Shown here: positions 27,909 to 38,386 of the stretch, piece by piece
How the letters are laid out: every line of letters begins with the position of its first letter
How positions within the stretch are numbered: position 1 is the stretch's first letter
From: Proteiniphilum acetatigenes DSM 18083
Lineage (GTDB): Bacteria; Bacteroidota; Bacteroidia; Bacteroidales; Dysgonomonadaceae
DNA: 64,000 bases
Assembly (NCBI RefSeq): GCF_000380985.1
Contig: NZ_KB905697.1
Span: forward strand, 124,001 to 188,000
Reading direction: 5' to 3'
Made by a program: the position numbers and the translations under genes
Notes under the pieces: model-generated
Database searches by the model: none
Told to the model about the DNA's origin: nothing
Seen by the model: the letters and a program-made list of their open reading frames with translations, nothing else

Positions 27909-28706
27909 TCAGACATATAAAAGCGGATTTAATTGTTTTTTGTCATTCTCTCTTATTGATTTATAGTTCCTCAAAAGAATGTTCATATAGTCATTACTTA
28001 CTATAATACTATCGTTTGTTACGATCTCTGATATATAAGTCAAATAAGAAATAAGTTCCTTTGATTGATTATCCTTATCAAAGTAATCAAACAGATAACC
28101 CACAAAAACGGCTGCTCTATCTGTAAAAGAGAATTTATCAGACTTTCGTTTTAGGTCTACATCACTTGAACGCAACATTCTTCTATCTTCATCCGTTAAA
28201 CTCTCCCTAATCTTATCAATATTAAAAATCAGGTTTATCAATTCCCGATCAATAATCTTTTTTTTTCCTTTTCCTGATTTAATTGTGATCTCACAATCTG
28301 ATTCTTCGGTTAATTCTAATGCTTCTGCTAATTGATTCAATCGTTTTTCACCAATATAAACACTATCTACAGTAACATTAGTAGCAAGATTATAGACAAA
28401 CAGAGTAAGATAATAAAGAGGCTCTAATCTCAATTTATAGTCTTTCTTATAAACGAGATTGAATTTATCTACCCGCTTTATTAGTTCCTGATCCTTTGAA
28501 AAGTCTTCATAAGAAATAGGTAATTTAATTCTACCCTCAACAACTGCATATTCAAAATGAATTATTATTGATTCCACTTGTGGAAAATCCCAAGTTTCTG
28601 CTGTACCTCTATTAAATGGTATTAGTTTATAAATGAAATTCTCAATATAAACATTATCAAATTCCCCGTTTTCCAGATCTACAGTTCCATCTTCACCTAT
28701 AATCAT
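27909..28706 (-). CDS. Accessory protein of unknown function, TGA-terminated
   Basis: This 265-aa protein has no family I recognise. It is rich in beta strands at the start (FIYKLIPFNRGTAETWDFPQ) and helical later, with a Lys-rich loop SGKGKKKII near residue 150. The one visible Trp codon is TGG. It ends in TGA at 27909-27911; read as Trp, the frame would continue 36 codons and then fuse to the 27339-27800 gene, giving 455 aa. A terminator-like hairpin sits just upstream of its ATG, so it probably has its own promoter. Confidence 0.62.
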   Translation of the reverse strand: MIIGEDGTVDLENGEFDNVYIENFIYKLIPFNRGTAETWDFPQVESIIIHFEYAVVEGRIKLPISYEDFSKDQELIKRVDKFNLVYKKDYKLRLEPLYYLTLFVYNLATNVTVDSVYIGEKRLNQLAEALELTEESDCEITIKSGKGKKKIIDRELINLIFNIDKIRESLTDEDRRMLRSSDVDLKRKSDKFSFTDRAAVFVGYLFDYFDKDNQSKELISYLTYISEIVTNDSIIVSNDYMNILLRNYKSIRENDKKQLNPLLYV

Positions 28707-28725
28707 AGTGTTTCTGATTAAATAT

Positions 28726-28754
28726 AAAAGCCTCTGAATTAATCAAAGGCTTTT
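28726..28754 (-). terminator. Terminator between accessory genes
   Basis: AAAAGCCT at 28726-28733 pairs with AGGCTTTT at 28747-28754, followed by a TATATTTA stretch on the minus strand. It lies about 50 bp after the 28805 gene and 20 bp before the 28706 ATG. A TTTG and TATATTTA pair overlapping the hairpin may be the promoter of the 27909 gene. Confidence 0.65.
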
Positions 28755-28804
28755 ACCGGATTACTACTTTCCCATAAAATCCCAGTTTTCATCAATGTAA
28801 GTCA

Positions 28805-29254
28805 TTATTTCTTATTAATTATATCCACTATCTTTTGAAAAGCATCTTTTTCTAAATCGAGATTTTTAAGTATATCTTTAACCTGATTTTGCACCTTTTT
28901 CTTTTCTACCTCTACTTGATTTTGTAAATGTATTTGAGCATAATTTCTCAAAGAATCAAATTCATCTAATAGCGTTTTTATTTGTTCAAGATCTAAATTA
29001 TCAATAATTGATTTGATAGATTTCAATGGATCTTTAATTTGTGTATTATTAATCTCATTATTGACGACTGTTTTATTTCGTCTTATAAAAAGATATATTC
29101 TACTCCATTGTTCTTTTAAAGGTAGTTTATTAAATAATTCTTCAGTAGCATTTTTACCATTAACTTTAGCTCTATTCCTACTTAAGTAATCATTCTTATG
29201 TTCTTTAATAAGTTGCTTTTTCTCTTCTTCTGAATAACGATTTCTTTTAGCCAT
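28805..29254 (-). CDS. Accessory protein, paralogue of the 27339 gene
   Basis: This 149-aa basic protein starts MAKRNRYSEEEKKQLIKEHK and shares YLSRNRAKVNGK...LPLKEQWSRIY with the 27339-27800 product. The C-terminal half is a coiled coil. The function is unknown; the shared N-terminal domain might bind DNA or RNA given its charge, but this is a guess. It has its own promoter element and terminator. Trp is TGG and the stop is TAA. Confidence 0.65.
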   Translation of the reverse strand: MAKRNRYSEEEKKQLIKEHKNDYLSRNRAKVNGKNATEELFNKLPLKEQWSRIYLFIRRNKTVVNNEINNTQIKDPLKSIKSIIDNLDLEQIKTLLDEFDSLRNYAQIHLQNQVEVEKKKVQNQVKDILKNLDLEKDAFQKIVDIINKK

Positions 29255-29281
29255 AATATTTTGTTTTAAAAATTATAATTA

Positions 29282-29289
29282 CAAATATA
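29282..29289 (-). promoter_or_regulatory. -7 element for the accessory gene at 28805
   Basis: TATATTTG on the minus strand fits TAnnTTTG and lies 28 bp before the ATG at 29254. It sits after the terminator of the lysis/tail operon, so the accessory cassette has independent transcription. Confidence 0.55.
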
Positions 29290-29312
29290 TAATTATATTA
29301 TTATACAACAAA

Positions 29313-29342
29313 AAAAGACTGATAAATAATTACCAGTCTTTT
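29313..29342 (-). terminator. Terminator of the late operon
   Basis: AAAAGACTG pairs with CAGTCTTTT around a 12-nt loop, with a T-rich tract on the minus strand. It lies 6 bp after the endolysin stop and marks the end of the long morphogenesis transcript. Confidence 0.8.
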
Positions 29343-29347
29343 AAATA

Positions 29348-29716
29348 TTATTTCTCAAAGTATTTTTTTCTATTATTTGAGTGAATAGAAACGTGTATAA
29401 AATTACGTTTAGGATAATAGATTAGTTGATCTATTTCGTTTATCCTCTCTTTTAATTCAGATAATAATCCCTGAATATTATCAGATGTTATATCTGCTGC
29501 ATATCCTCATAAATGATGGGAACTATCAACACCACCAACAGCTTTATTAAGTTCTGGACATCTATATCCAGATGTTATTCTAAAGTCTATTTCTAATTCA
29601 TTAATAAACTGGAGAGTTTTATTTATATTCTGAATTATTACCGGATCAGTAGGATTATTATCTATCTTCAACCGTTTAGCGGTATCACTTCATATAAAGT
29701 CACTAAATTTTTTCAT
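29348..29716 (-). CDS. Peptidase M15-type endolysin (TGA-recoded)
   Basis: This 122-aa protein has the M15 D-Ala-D-Ala carboxypeptidase/endolysin signature: FRITSGYRCPELNKAVGG, then SSHHLWGYAADI with the zinc His and Asp, then FIHVSIH near the end. It would cut peptidoglycan cross-links at lysis. It contains TGA at codons 9 and 70. Under the standard code only eight residues would be made, so no lysin activity. The ATG overlaps the previous stop region, and the stop is TAA. Confidence 0.88.
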
Positions 29717-29717
29717 A

Positions 29718-30230
29718 TTACATACTTAATATTATTGATGAAAAATTAGACCATACAGGAGTAGTTTTATAAGCGTTTACAGATGTAGCAGGTACATATA
29801 TCTTCACATTTCCTATGTGACCTATATTAGCACCTAAATTTGAACTAAGAAATGGAGGAACTGTAGCTTTAATATATAATCCCTCCAAGTATGGAGTTTG
29901 ATTAAATGTAAGATCACCAATAGTTGTAATTGTTAATGGTAATCTTATTATCTTTAAGTTATCACAACCATTAAATGATCCATTTAATACTGCTATTCCC
30001 TCTGGAACTTCTATCTCTAAAGCATCAATATACCAAGACGGTCTGTTAAATGTAGTTCCAGAAATAAACGGCTCATTTAGTCCAATAGGAGTTGTAACTC
30101 CTGTGTCTTTATGGATTCAATAACCTACAGATTCATCACTGTAAACTAATTGATTCCCTTTATACACTTCTTTTATTTTCTGATTCCCATAGTAAATACT
30201 TTTTATCTTTTCATTTCCCTTATATATCAT
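29718..30230 (-). CDS. LRR_5 (BspA-like) tail protein (TGA-recoded)
   Basis: This 170-aa protein has short N-terminal repeats (YYGNQKIKEVYKGNQLVY) and a leucine-rich part with LPLTITTIGDLTFNQTPYL, then KIYVPATSVNAYKTTPVW. Such LRR_5 domains occur in the tail tips of Bacteroidetes phages and may bind surface sugars or proteins. There is one in-frame TGA, codon 38, in VGYWIHK; the other Trp codons are TGG. It sits between the fibre gene and the endolysin. Confidence 0.78.
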
Positions 30231-30232
30231 AA

Positions 30233-31951
30233 TTATTCTGTTATAAAATAAAACGTATCAGGATCTGGTGAAGATGGAAGTTCTGAAACTACTACTTGTT
30301 TAGGTATATTCTTACTATTTAACCAGTTGTTTAGCCTTTGTGCCGATACTAATCTACCTGTAGTAGATGTACCAGTATTAATTTCTGATTCACCCATTAC
30401 AACAGGAAATGAATCAACAGTTCCGTTACCTCTCAAATATTGAGAAGTAGTTCCTGTAGGAATATCAAATTTACCGTTTATGGCTGTCTGTAATCCCGTT
30501 ACTTGATCTATACTATGAGTATGGGAAGTATTAGCTTTACCATCTAAAGCTGCCTGTACAGCCGTTGAAATAGGTTTATTTAAATCTGAAGTATTATCAA
30601 CATTAGATAATCCTATATCTGATTTTGTAACAGTATGAGAATGACTAACAATATTACCAGTTAACTTAGCTTCTATCTCCGTTTTAGTAATATCAGAGTT
30701 TTTCTGTGCATTGGTGGGTGGTTTTGTACCAGTTATTTCACTATAACTATATGATGGTTTATTTTCAGTAATCCAACTGGGTTTTCCTGTAACAATATCC
30801 CAGGTTAAATTAATTTCTGTAGTACCTATGTGTTCCCAATTATTATCTATTCAGATATATTCATCTTTAACATTATTGGCTGTTCCTCCCGCTTTAGGTA
30901 CTAAATAAATTATATTCGATTCACCTATTGCTGGTAATACTTCTACGGATTGAATTTGAACAGATTGAACTGAACTTACTAAATCCTGAACTTCTTGCCT
31001 TGTATATGTTTCAGACTTTAAATAATAATTAGTAAGATTACCAACAGTGTTCTTTATAAATTCTTCATCATTATCTAATTGACTTATGGAAGAAGGAATA
31101 TCACCAACATTAGCTTTATTATTCCAGTTATTCTTATCTGAATCTGTTACGTGAATAGAATTATTATTTGAATGTGAATCAAATTCAGATTTAGATGCTT
31201 GTTGTATATTATCTACATTCCCCAATCCTATTTCAGCCTTTGAATAAGTAGGCTTTGTTAATTGTTTTGCCCAATCTGGAACAGTGGGATCACTTTCTAC
31301 TACGATATATCCAAAATCATTATCCAGTTCAGATACCTTAGTAGGAATAACTGGCTTATCGGATAAATCATTATAATTACCGGAAAACAAAGGAGTATTA
31401 ACAGGTAAAGCACCCACATCAGTAGCATTTAATATAACATCTCCTTTTTTTCCATTTACTGAAGATACATCACCACTACCAGAAGCACCACCTTTTAAGC
31501 TATCTAATCATTCCTGTTCAGTTCCTTGAAAACCATTCTTTACAGCAATTTCATAAGCAGATAAACCTCTTAATTCCTCCATTATTCCCTCATATACAAC
31601 TTTATCTTCAGGAACAATTATTTTACAGCTTTTATCAACCAATTCAAAAGCCTTACAATAATCTTTTGTGTAAGTTCTAACTATATCATCATTAATTTGA
31701 TATTGTAAGAATAGATCATATTCACCAGATACATTCAGGTCTTCGGCTAATATTTTTATCTGTAATCTATTATTGTCTTTATAAACAAAAGGTAATTCAA
31801 TTACTATATTTTTATTTTGTCTATGCCTTGCTTCTAACTTTATACTTGATCTTATAATATCAGGATCATCAAAGTTCTCTGGTAATTCGTACTTTCTAAA
31901 TATTACTCATTCTAAATCAATAATATCGGTATTTATTCTATATTGTTTCAT
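30233..31951 (-). CDS. Tail fibre / collagen-like adhesin (TGA-recoded)
   Basis: This 572-aa protein has a beta-rich base domain, then the phage linker motif GFQGTEQEWLDSLKGG, then repeats with KAEIGLGNVDN and KSDIGLSNVDN, then IWIDNNWEHIGTTEI and NTSHTHSIDQVTGL. In-frame TGA codons stand for the Trp of LEWVIF (codon 15), EQEWLDS (codon 148) and EYIWIDN; the last two positions are Trp in the common forms of these motifs. It probably forms a trimeric fibre at the tail tip. Confidence 0.88.
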
Positions 31952-32345
31952 CCTTATTTATTGCGTCATCAGTTTTATAAGTCCCCTTATCTGGTTGTCG
32001 TAAATTACAATCTTCAACTAAACAGATATGCTTTTCAGCATATTGTTTTTTTCGTTGTTCTCCTACTAATAGAAGTGTTAGGTGTTTGATCTTCTTAGAA
32101 TGTTCATCAACTTTTATTTCTAACTCGATTAATTTCTTTTGATAGGTATTAGTTTGTCTTTCTGCAAAGTCCTGAAATTTATCTGCAAACTCCAACATAT
32201 TTTTAGCAGCAGAAGCATCTTTATCTACAACATCAGAATTTTCTTTCTGTGTTCTTTGCTTTAAGAATTTAAAAAAGACAAAGATCGATCCACCACTAAT
32301 AATAAGTGTAGTAATGATTGTTGTTATTATATTTCCCCAATCCAT
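31938..32345 (-). CDS. Holin-like membrane protein with coiled coil
   Basis: This 135-aa protein has one N-terminal membrane helix (IITTIITTLIISGGSIFVFF), a coiled coil, and a Cys-containing tail (ICLVEDCNLR). Its place two genes before the endolysin and its topology suggest a holin or spanin-like role, but there is no diagnostic motif. It overlaps the start of the fibre gene by 14 bp. No TGA is used. Confidence 0.55.
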   Translation of the reverse strand: MDWGNIITTIITTLIISGGSIFVFFKFLKQRTQKENSDVVDKDASAAKNMLEFADKFQDFAERQTNTYQKKLIELEIKVDEHSKKIKHLTLLLVGEQRKKQYAEKHICLVEDCNLRQPDKGTYKTDDAINKDETI

Positions 32346-32362
32346 TATAATAATTATTTCGT

Positions 32363-33583
32363 TTATATCATACTTGTAACGTTAACAGATGTATTTCCTT
32401 CGTACATACCATTTCTAAAGTTAATAGAAACTGTTTCAGTTCGTTTGTCATTAACATTCTGTATATTAGTTCCATTTCTATCTAAAATATTTTGAACCCT
32501 AAAACCTATTTCAATAACTCCGTTATTTGCAGGAACTACGGGTGCTTGTATATATACACCACCAGTATCAGGATTAACTAAGCCAAATGAGAAGTAATTA
32601 GTATTTGCTCCCCAATATGTGGGATTAGCATTCATTTCCCAACCTTGTAGGGGGATTGTAATATTTTGATTTGTATAATTTTCTACTCTTACTTTAAATT
32701 GTAAACCTTTATTTGCAACAAGTGTTCCCATAGATGGATAATAAGGTATATCAATAAACGGTCCTCATTCTGCAAAAACAGCATCATTTGCAGATACTTT
32801 TGTAGGACGAAAACTTAAACCAGATTCATCTCTTAATATTATTCTACTTACATTATTATCATTATCACCTATTGGTAAAGGGCTAAATAATACTGCCGGT
32901 GTAATGTTATCTAACAATGTTAAGTCTGTTATTCTTGTATCACAAAGAACACTATAAAAATCAAGTGATTGTGGTGACATATTACTAAGCGGATATTCAT
33001 TGTTGAAATTAAAAGTAACAGTATTACCATATTCTGAAACACGTTGTGGTGCTGTTTTAATATAAGCCTGATTAAGCCATTCAAATACTACGGTATAGTA
33101 TAAATTACCAATAGATGTATTTAAATCATCAATTCTGATAATACTGGGATCATTTATTGGAGCAGTATTTTTAGTTCTATAAACTGGTTGCATAGTTAAC
33201 AACCCATTAACAGCTTTATTAACTGTTATAGTAGATGCCGGCATAGATGTAACAGGCGGTGTACCATCGTGATTATAGTTTCTAAAATCTCCTAATCTAA
33301 AAGGTTCATTAAAAGAACCACCTCTCGGTTTTATTCAAAACCACATTAAAGATGAAGGAATTAATAACTTATAATTAGTAGTTGCATTATAAACCAATAA
33401 TCCACAATTAGCATTTTGTAATTCCGATTCGGTAATACCTGTTACTTTATTAAGTCTGATTGGCTTTCACCTCGACCACTTGTTTATATTTTGATGAGTA
33501 CAAAGAGTACCCACATCATTACTACCTGAACCTATGGCAGATTTAACCATAGAAACAGTTATATTACTATTTGATAGTGCCAT
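32363..33583 (-). CDS. Phage structural protein, baseplate/fibre accessory (TGA-recoded)
   Basis: This 406-aa protein opens MALSNSNITVSMVKSAIGSG and has INKWSRWKPIRLNK, a motif I associate with structural proteins of Bacteroidetes phages. The rest is beta-rich. Three in-frame TGA codons occur: 33467 (SRWKPI), 33335 (MWFWIKP) and 32765 (AEWGPF). A TGG lies three codons before the first. The exact role is unknown, though its place among fibre genes suggests a tail-tip component. Confidence 0.75.
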
Positions 33584-33584
33584 A

Positions 33585-33776
33585 TTATTTAATTTTAAAA
33601 CAACTTACTTCACCATCTACTATAAGTGAACCTTCTACTGTAAGATCACCTTTTACTGTCACATCTCCTTTAATAGTACCAGATAAAGCTACTTGCTTTT
33701 CAACTGGAATTTCTTTAATTACTTCTTTGATTATAACTTTTTCTATCACTAAATCTACATCAAAGATTTTAGCCAA
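33585..33776 (-). CDS. Small beta-repeat protein between fibre genes
   Basis: This 63-aa protein starts at TTG inside the end of the fibre gene (8-bp overlap). It holds a beta-helix-like run of hexads (GTIKGDVTVKGDLTVEGSL) of the kind found in fibre shafts. It has no Trp and ends in TAA. It may be a small trimerising cap or a detached shaft piece. Confidence 0.55.
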   Translation of the reverse strand: MAKIFDVDLVIEKVIIKEVIKEIPVEKQVALSGTIKGDVTVKGDLTVEGSLIVDGEVSCFKIK

Positions 33777-36369
33777 TCACAGAATTATTTTTTTCATAAT
33801 TATCAATTTTTTCTTTTAGTTCTTTTATTGCTCCAATTAAAAATGGAACAAGTTTAATATAATCTATACCTTTATATTCTCCATCGTACATATTATGTAC
33901 TACTTCAGGTAATATTTCTTCAACTTCCTGCGCAATTAATCCATAATCCGTATCTTTAGTTTTACCTGAATTTAATTCAAATGCTTTATCATTCCACTTA
34001 TAAGAAACAGGATTGAGTTTGTTTATTAACTCCAAAGATGATTTGATTGGCTTAATATCTTCTTTTAATCTTGCATCAGAAGTAGTAAAAGCAGTAAGTT
34101 CACCTGTTGCTAAGACATTACCAAATACGTGCAAAGCTTGTGTAGGAACTGTTGCACCTGCACCGGATAAACCTACTCTAACATTACCACTTGAATGAAT
34201 AACCATCGGTGCATTTGATAAATTAGATTCTGTTCCATTAACAGTAAAACCCAAATAACCATTTGTGGCTGTTGCTGCAATATAATTTGATGAAGCTAAT
34301 GATAAACTTATAGCCCTATTTGTTGTATTATTTAATAATAATGTTTGAGCGGTTAAAGTAGAACTAAAATTGCCAGTGGTTGCTCCAGACAACGCCCCTG
34401 TTACATTCCCTGTCCCATTAAATGATTGTCCCCAAATTGTTCTGGCTGTAGCTAATTGAACAGCACTTTGAGCAGCTATTTCACTTGTCGCCCAACTTAC
34501 ATTTGCAGAGCCATTAACTGATTTTCCTGTACCTCCTATAGTTATTGTTCTGGCTGTTCCCCAATTTGAGGTAGTTATATTTGCTGAGCCGTTGAATGAT
34601 GTTCCGTTGATAGTTCTGGCTGTTTGTAGGGTTGTCGCTGTTGTTGAATTGCCCGATAAAGCACCTGAAAAAGTGGGTGCTGTAACAGTACCTGTAAATG
34701 TAGTTCCACCACTCGCATTTGTTTGTACAATTGTATTTGCAGCACCTGTAGATGTTGTTGTAATTGAGTGAGTGTGTGAACTTGCTGTCACACCATTAGT
34801 AGATGATGCCGATAATGTAGATGGTGTACCAAGTGTAATTGTCCTATCTGCTGCCAATGTTCCACCACCTGATAAGCCATTACCTGCTGTTATTGTTCTT
34901 GTTGATGGTGTACCCCCTAATGTTGATAAAGTTAAATTGCCTGAATGATAAACCGTTCTTGTGTTCCAAGTTAAACCGCTTTCGGACGGAGTTAAAACTA
35001 ACTGATACTTTCCTACTGTATCAACCCAAAAATCAGTATTAGTCTGAGGTGAAAGAAACATTCTCTGTACTGTGTTATGGTATCCTATATAAGCAATTTC
35101 ATTTTCTTCCGCTACATTGGTAACTCTTAATAATCTGATTGCATTGGAGGTATCTTGTGACATTCTTCTCTGTATATTTCCAAAGAAATTGGTATTGTTG
35201 GTGAATGTTTTCGCTCCTGTAATTGTTTGAGTACCATTTATAGTAATATAACCCGCTAAAGAATGATTTCCCCAACTGTAAGCGGTTTGACCGTTGTTAA
35301 TTCTGCTGTCATTACCTAAAGCTACCGTTGTACCAGTAGTTCCGGTAGGAATACGGGCAATATCAAAAATACCAGAAGTTATTTTACTTGCAGGTAAATT
35401 AGGTATTTGTGCTACAGAAGCTGTACCTGTTAATTGCGCAAAGGTTGTTCCGTGTGGATTTCCTGAACTCTGTGAATGATCGTATGCTATTTTACCTCGA
35501 TCACCTCTATAAGCAGTAGAAGAAGTTTCCCCAAGTGCCAAACTTGCACTTATTTCAACATAGGCTGTACCGGATCATCTATAGGTTTTATTTGAATCTA
35601 TAGCTATATATATTTTACCTGTTTCTCCGCTTGATGGAAATGCTGATAAACTTAAATATTCTAATACATCATCTACATAAGATGGTAATTGAGAAGATAA
35701 TACTTTTCCATCAGATCCTAATTCTGCAACTCCATTATTTGATCCTTTTTGAGATAAAGGAATATAATCGTGTGTATGACCGCTTAGAGCTACAGTTTTT
35801 GATACTCCGTTAACTGTAAGTGGTGAATAATTATTTGAAGTTGTTCCCCAAGTTACTGCTGTACCTCCTGCATTTTCTAAAGCTACTATTCTATTATATA
35901 ATTGCTTAGTAGTATAAGCATTAAATGTATCTGTTAAATTATTATCATTGAAAGTACCACTAAGATCAGAATATTTATAAACAGTCTCAATCAATCCACC
36001 ACCAGAACCACCGCCTGATCCAAGACCAAATGCACTAACTTCACCAGTAGCTGCAAATGATATAGGAGTTAAATCATTTTTATTCTTTAATAATAATACT
36101 CCATCTTCATAAGATAATAAAGCATCACCAATTATAGCAAAATTCTTTCCATCTTCTTTATCAGAATATGAAGCTATAGGATAACCAGCTAATAAATATG
36201 GATCATCTAATATATTTCCTTCTTCATCAGTAGTTATTAGTTCCCAATGTGAAACACCACCTGAACCACCTGTTATAGTAGTTCCACTACTTGAACTACC
36301 ATATCCACGTTCAAAATAAAGTTCTTTATTTCTAGGTTTTGCTGGTATTATTCTACTTATTATTTGCAT
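33769..36369 (-). CDS. Tail fibre with C-terminal S74 intramolecular chaperone (TGA-recoded)
   Basis: This 866-aa fibre has the linker TYRWSGTAYVEISASLALGE with TGA (35575-35577) as its Trp, followed by TSSTAYRGDRGKIAYDHS. A long Ser/Thr/Gly/Asn shaft comes next. The C-terminus is a peptidase S74 domain (DARLKEDIKPIKSSLELIN, GLIAQEVEEILPEVV), which trims itself off after trimer assembly. The seven Trp codons after 35541 are all TGG, unlike the upstream part, and the DNA is less A+T-rich there, which hints at a module taken from a standard-code phage. Confidence 0.9.
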
Positions 36370-36370
36370 A

Positions 36371-38386
36371 TTATATTTCTATTAATGTTATATTATTTTT
36401 TTCATATTCATAATCTATATCATTACCAGCATAAATAAATGTTTTATCACTTAAATTATTATCTGTGATTAAAGTGTAAGGTTTTAAATCAACGTTATTA
36501 ACCGGAATTGATACCTGATATTTTGGATTAGAATAATAATCTACTGTTCTATGTAATATTATTTCTTCTGGTTTTAGTTGTATATCTAAAGGTTTATATT
36601 TTAATGTTGATAATAGATTATTACCTATAAAAGTAGTTGAATTACATAGCTTATAATAATCATCTGGAAATGTACATATTTTTAATTCTACTTCATCAGC
36701 TTCTTCAACATAATCACCTTCAATAACATTTTCATAAGTTATATCATTTTTTTCATCTACTCAATCACCATATATTTCATTTTGATTAGGAATAGCATAA
36801 TTAAATGATATATCTTTAATATAATTATATTGATTACTAAAATATCCATATCAACTTACTTTTGAAAAATTATATATAGATAACTCAATAGTACCAGAAA
36901 TTGGAAAGTCAGGGGCTTTAAATACAAAACCCTCTAAATTACTTAATCCTAATTCAAATGAATTTTCATTTTCAATAGTAATATATTTACTTAAATCGTG
37001 AGTTCCATTTACTGATATGGGTATGTTAAATTTACTTTCACTAGTAGTCCATTCAGTTCCATTATAATAATAATTTCCTATTTTTAATTTAATTGGTATA
37101 AAAAAATCACCTAATACAAAATTGATAATAGTATTATCATATTCTATAATTTTTCTGCAAACCTTAATACTACAATTAAAAGAAAAATATACATTGTTAT
37201 TAAAAGTATATCCTTTATTAGAATTAAATGTTATAACTTTATTATCATTATTCAAATAATTTGTAATTGAACCGTATGAATTTTTAATATAGTTTTTTAT
37301 TTGAATCTCATTAACCATAGATAATTTTGAGGGTTTATTATTAATATTATAATTTGTAGTTTTAACAAAAACTGATCCTAAATTATCATTATTATTTTGT
37401 ATTCTGTCTCCTTCTTTACTATCTAAATCATAATAAAATTTAAATTTAGGTTGATTATAATACCTAACTAAATAATAATTATTATCATTTAAATTAGTAG
37501 TATCTACATCTTTATAATAAGTAGCTTTTTCATCATCAAATTCAGGTAGTAATTCATCAATATCAAATAATGAACAAGTTACTTTAGCCTTGTTTTTTCC
37601 TGAATTGATAGATAATCTTGAACTGTCACCACTATACCCTATATTTTGAATTGTCTTACTGTCTGATAAAGTAACGGTAGTAGTTGTGCTACCCTGATAC
37701 AAATAATATTGGTTGAATCCGTTCTTGATTCCAATGTAATCAATGAAGTAAACAGAATCTTTGTCTACTGTAACAGTAAGGCTTAAATATTTAGCTATTT
37801 CTTCCAATATCTCATAGTAAGTCATTTCTTTACCTTGTTCATCTATGAAATTAGATGATGATATGGCAATCAGGTTATATATATTTTGATTCGTTGCATT
37901 TGTAATAGAAGTAGGTAAATAAATCTTACTGATTTCAGAATTGGTATTACTGATTGCATCCTTTATAAGATTGATGAATGTGATCGTTTCACCAGCTTTC
38001 ACAAACTTCTTATACTTTAGAGTAGATATAGGATTTACCAGTTCTATTTCATACACAAATTCTATATTGCTGTAGTCCTGACTATATGTATCATTGGTTA
38101 TAAAACCTAATCATTCTATTTGATTGTTCTTTAATAACTTTACCCTTACACCTTGTGGATTTGATGTAAATAAATTCTGTAGGTAATCCCCACCAAATAT
38201 TCTAAGAGTAGCTGTAGACAATCGAAAAGGAGATAAAGGATTATCCAGTGATGTTTCTATTGTAAAAGGACTTTCAGCACCTATAAGTTCAGTAGAAGAA
38301 CCAGTAAATCCATCTTTTTCTATAACAACCTTATAACTATTTTCATTTATCGATTTGAACGGAAGATTATATATTTCCCTGTACAT
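36371..38386 (-). CDS. Tail hub / antireceptor base protein (TGA-recoded)
   Basis: This 671-aa protein starts MYREIYNLPFKSINENSYKV, the usual start of the tail protein that follows the tape measure in Bacteroidetes siphoviruses. The start shares one base with the tape-measure stop (TAATG). It should form the distal tail ring or hub to which fibres attach. In-frame TGA occurs at 38111, 36851 and 36761; between them the frame has no other stop. The middle part is very A+T-rich and Asn-rich. Confidence 0.82.

Noticed and set aside
28755-28803. A 13-codon frame (MTYIDENWDFMGK) after the 28805 gene
   Set aside because: The TAATG overlap is suggestive, but the frame is too short to support as a gene without other evidence.
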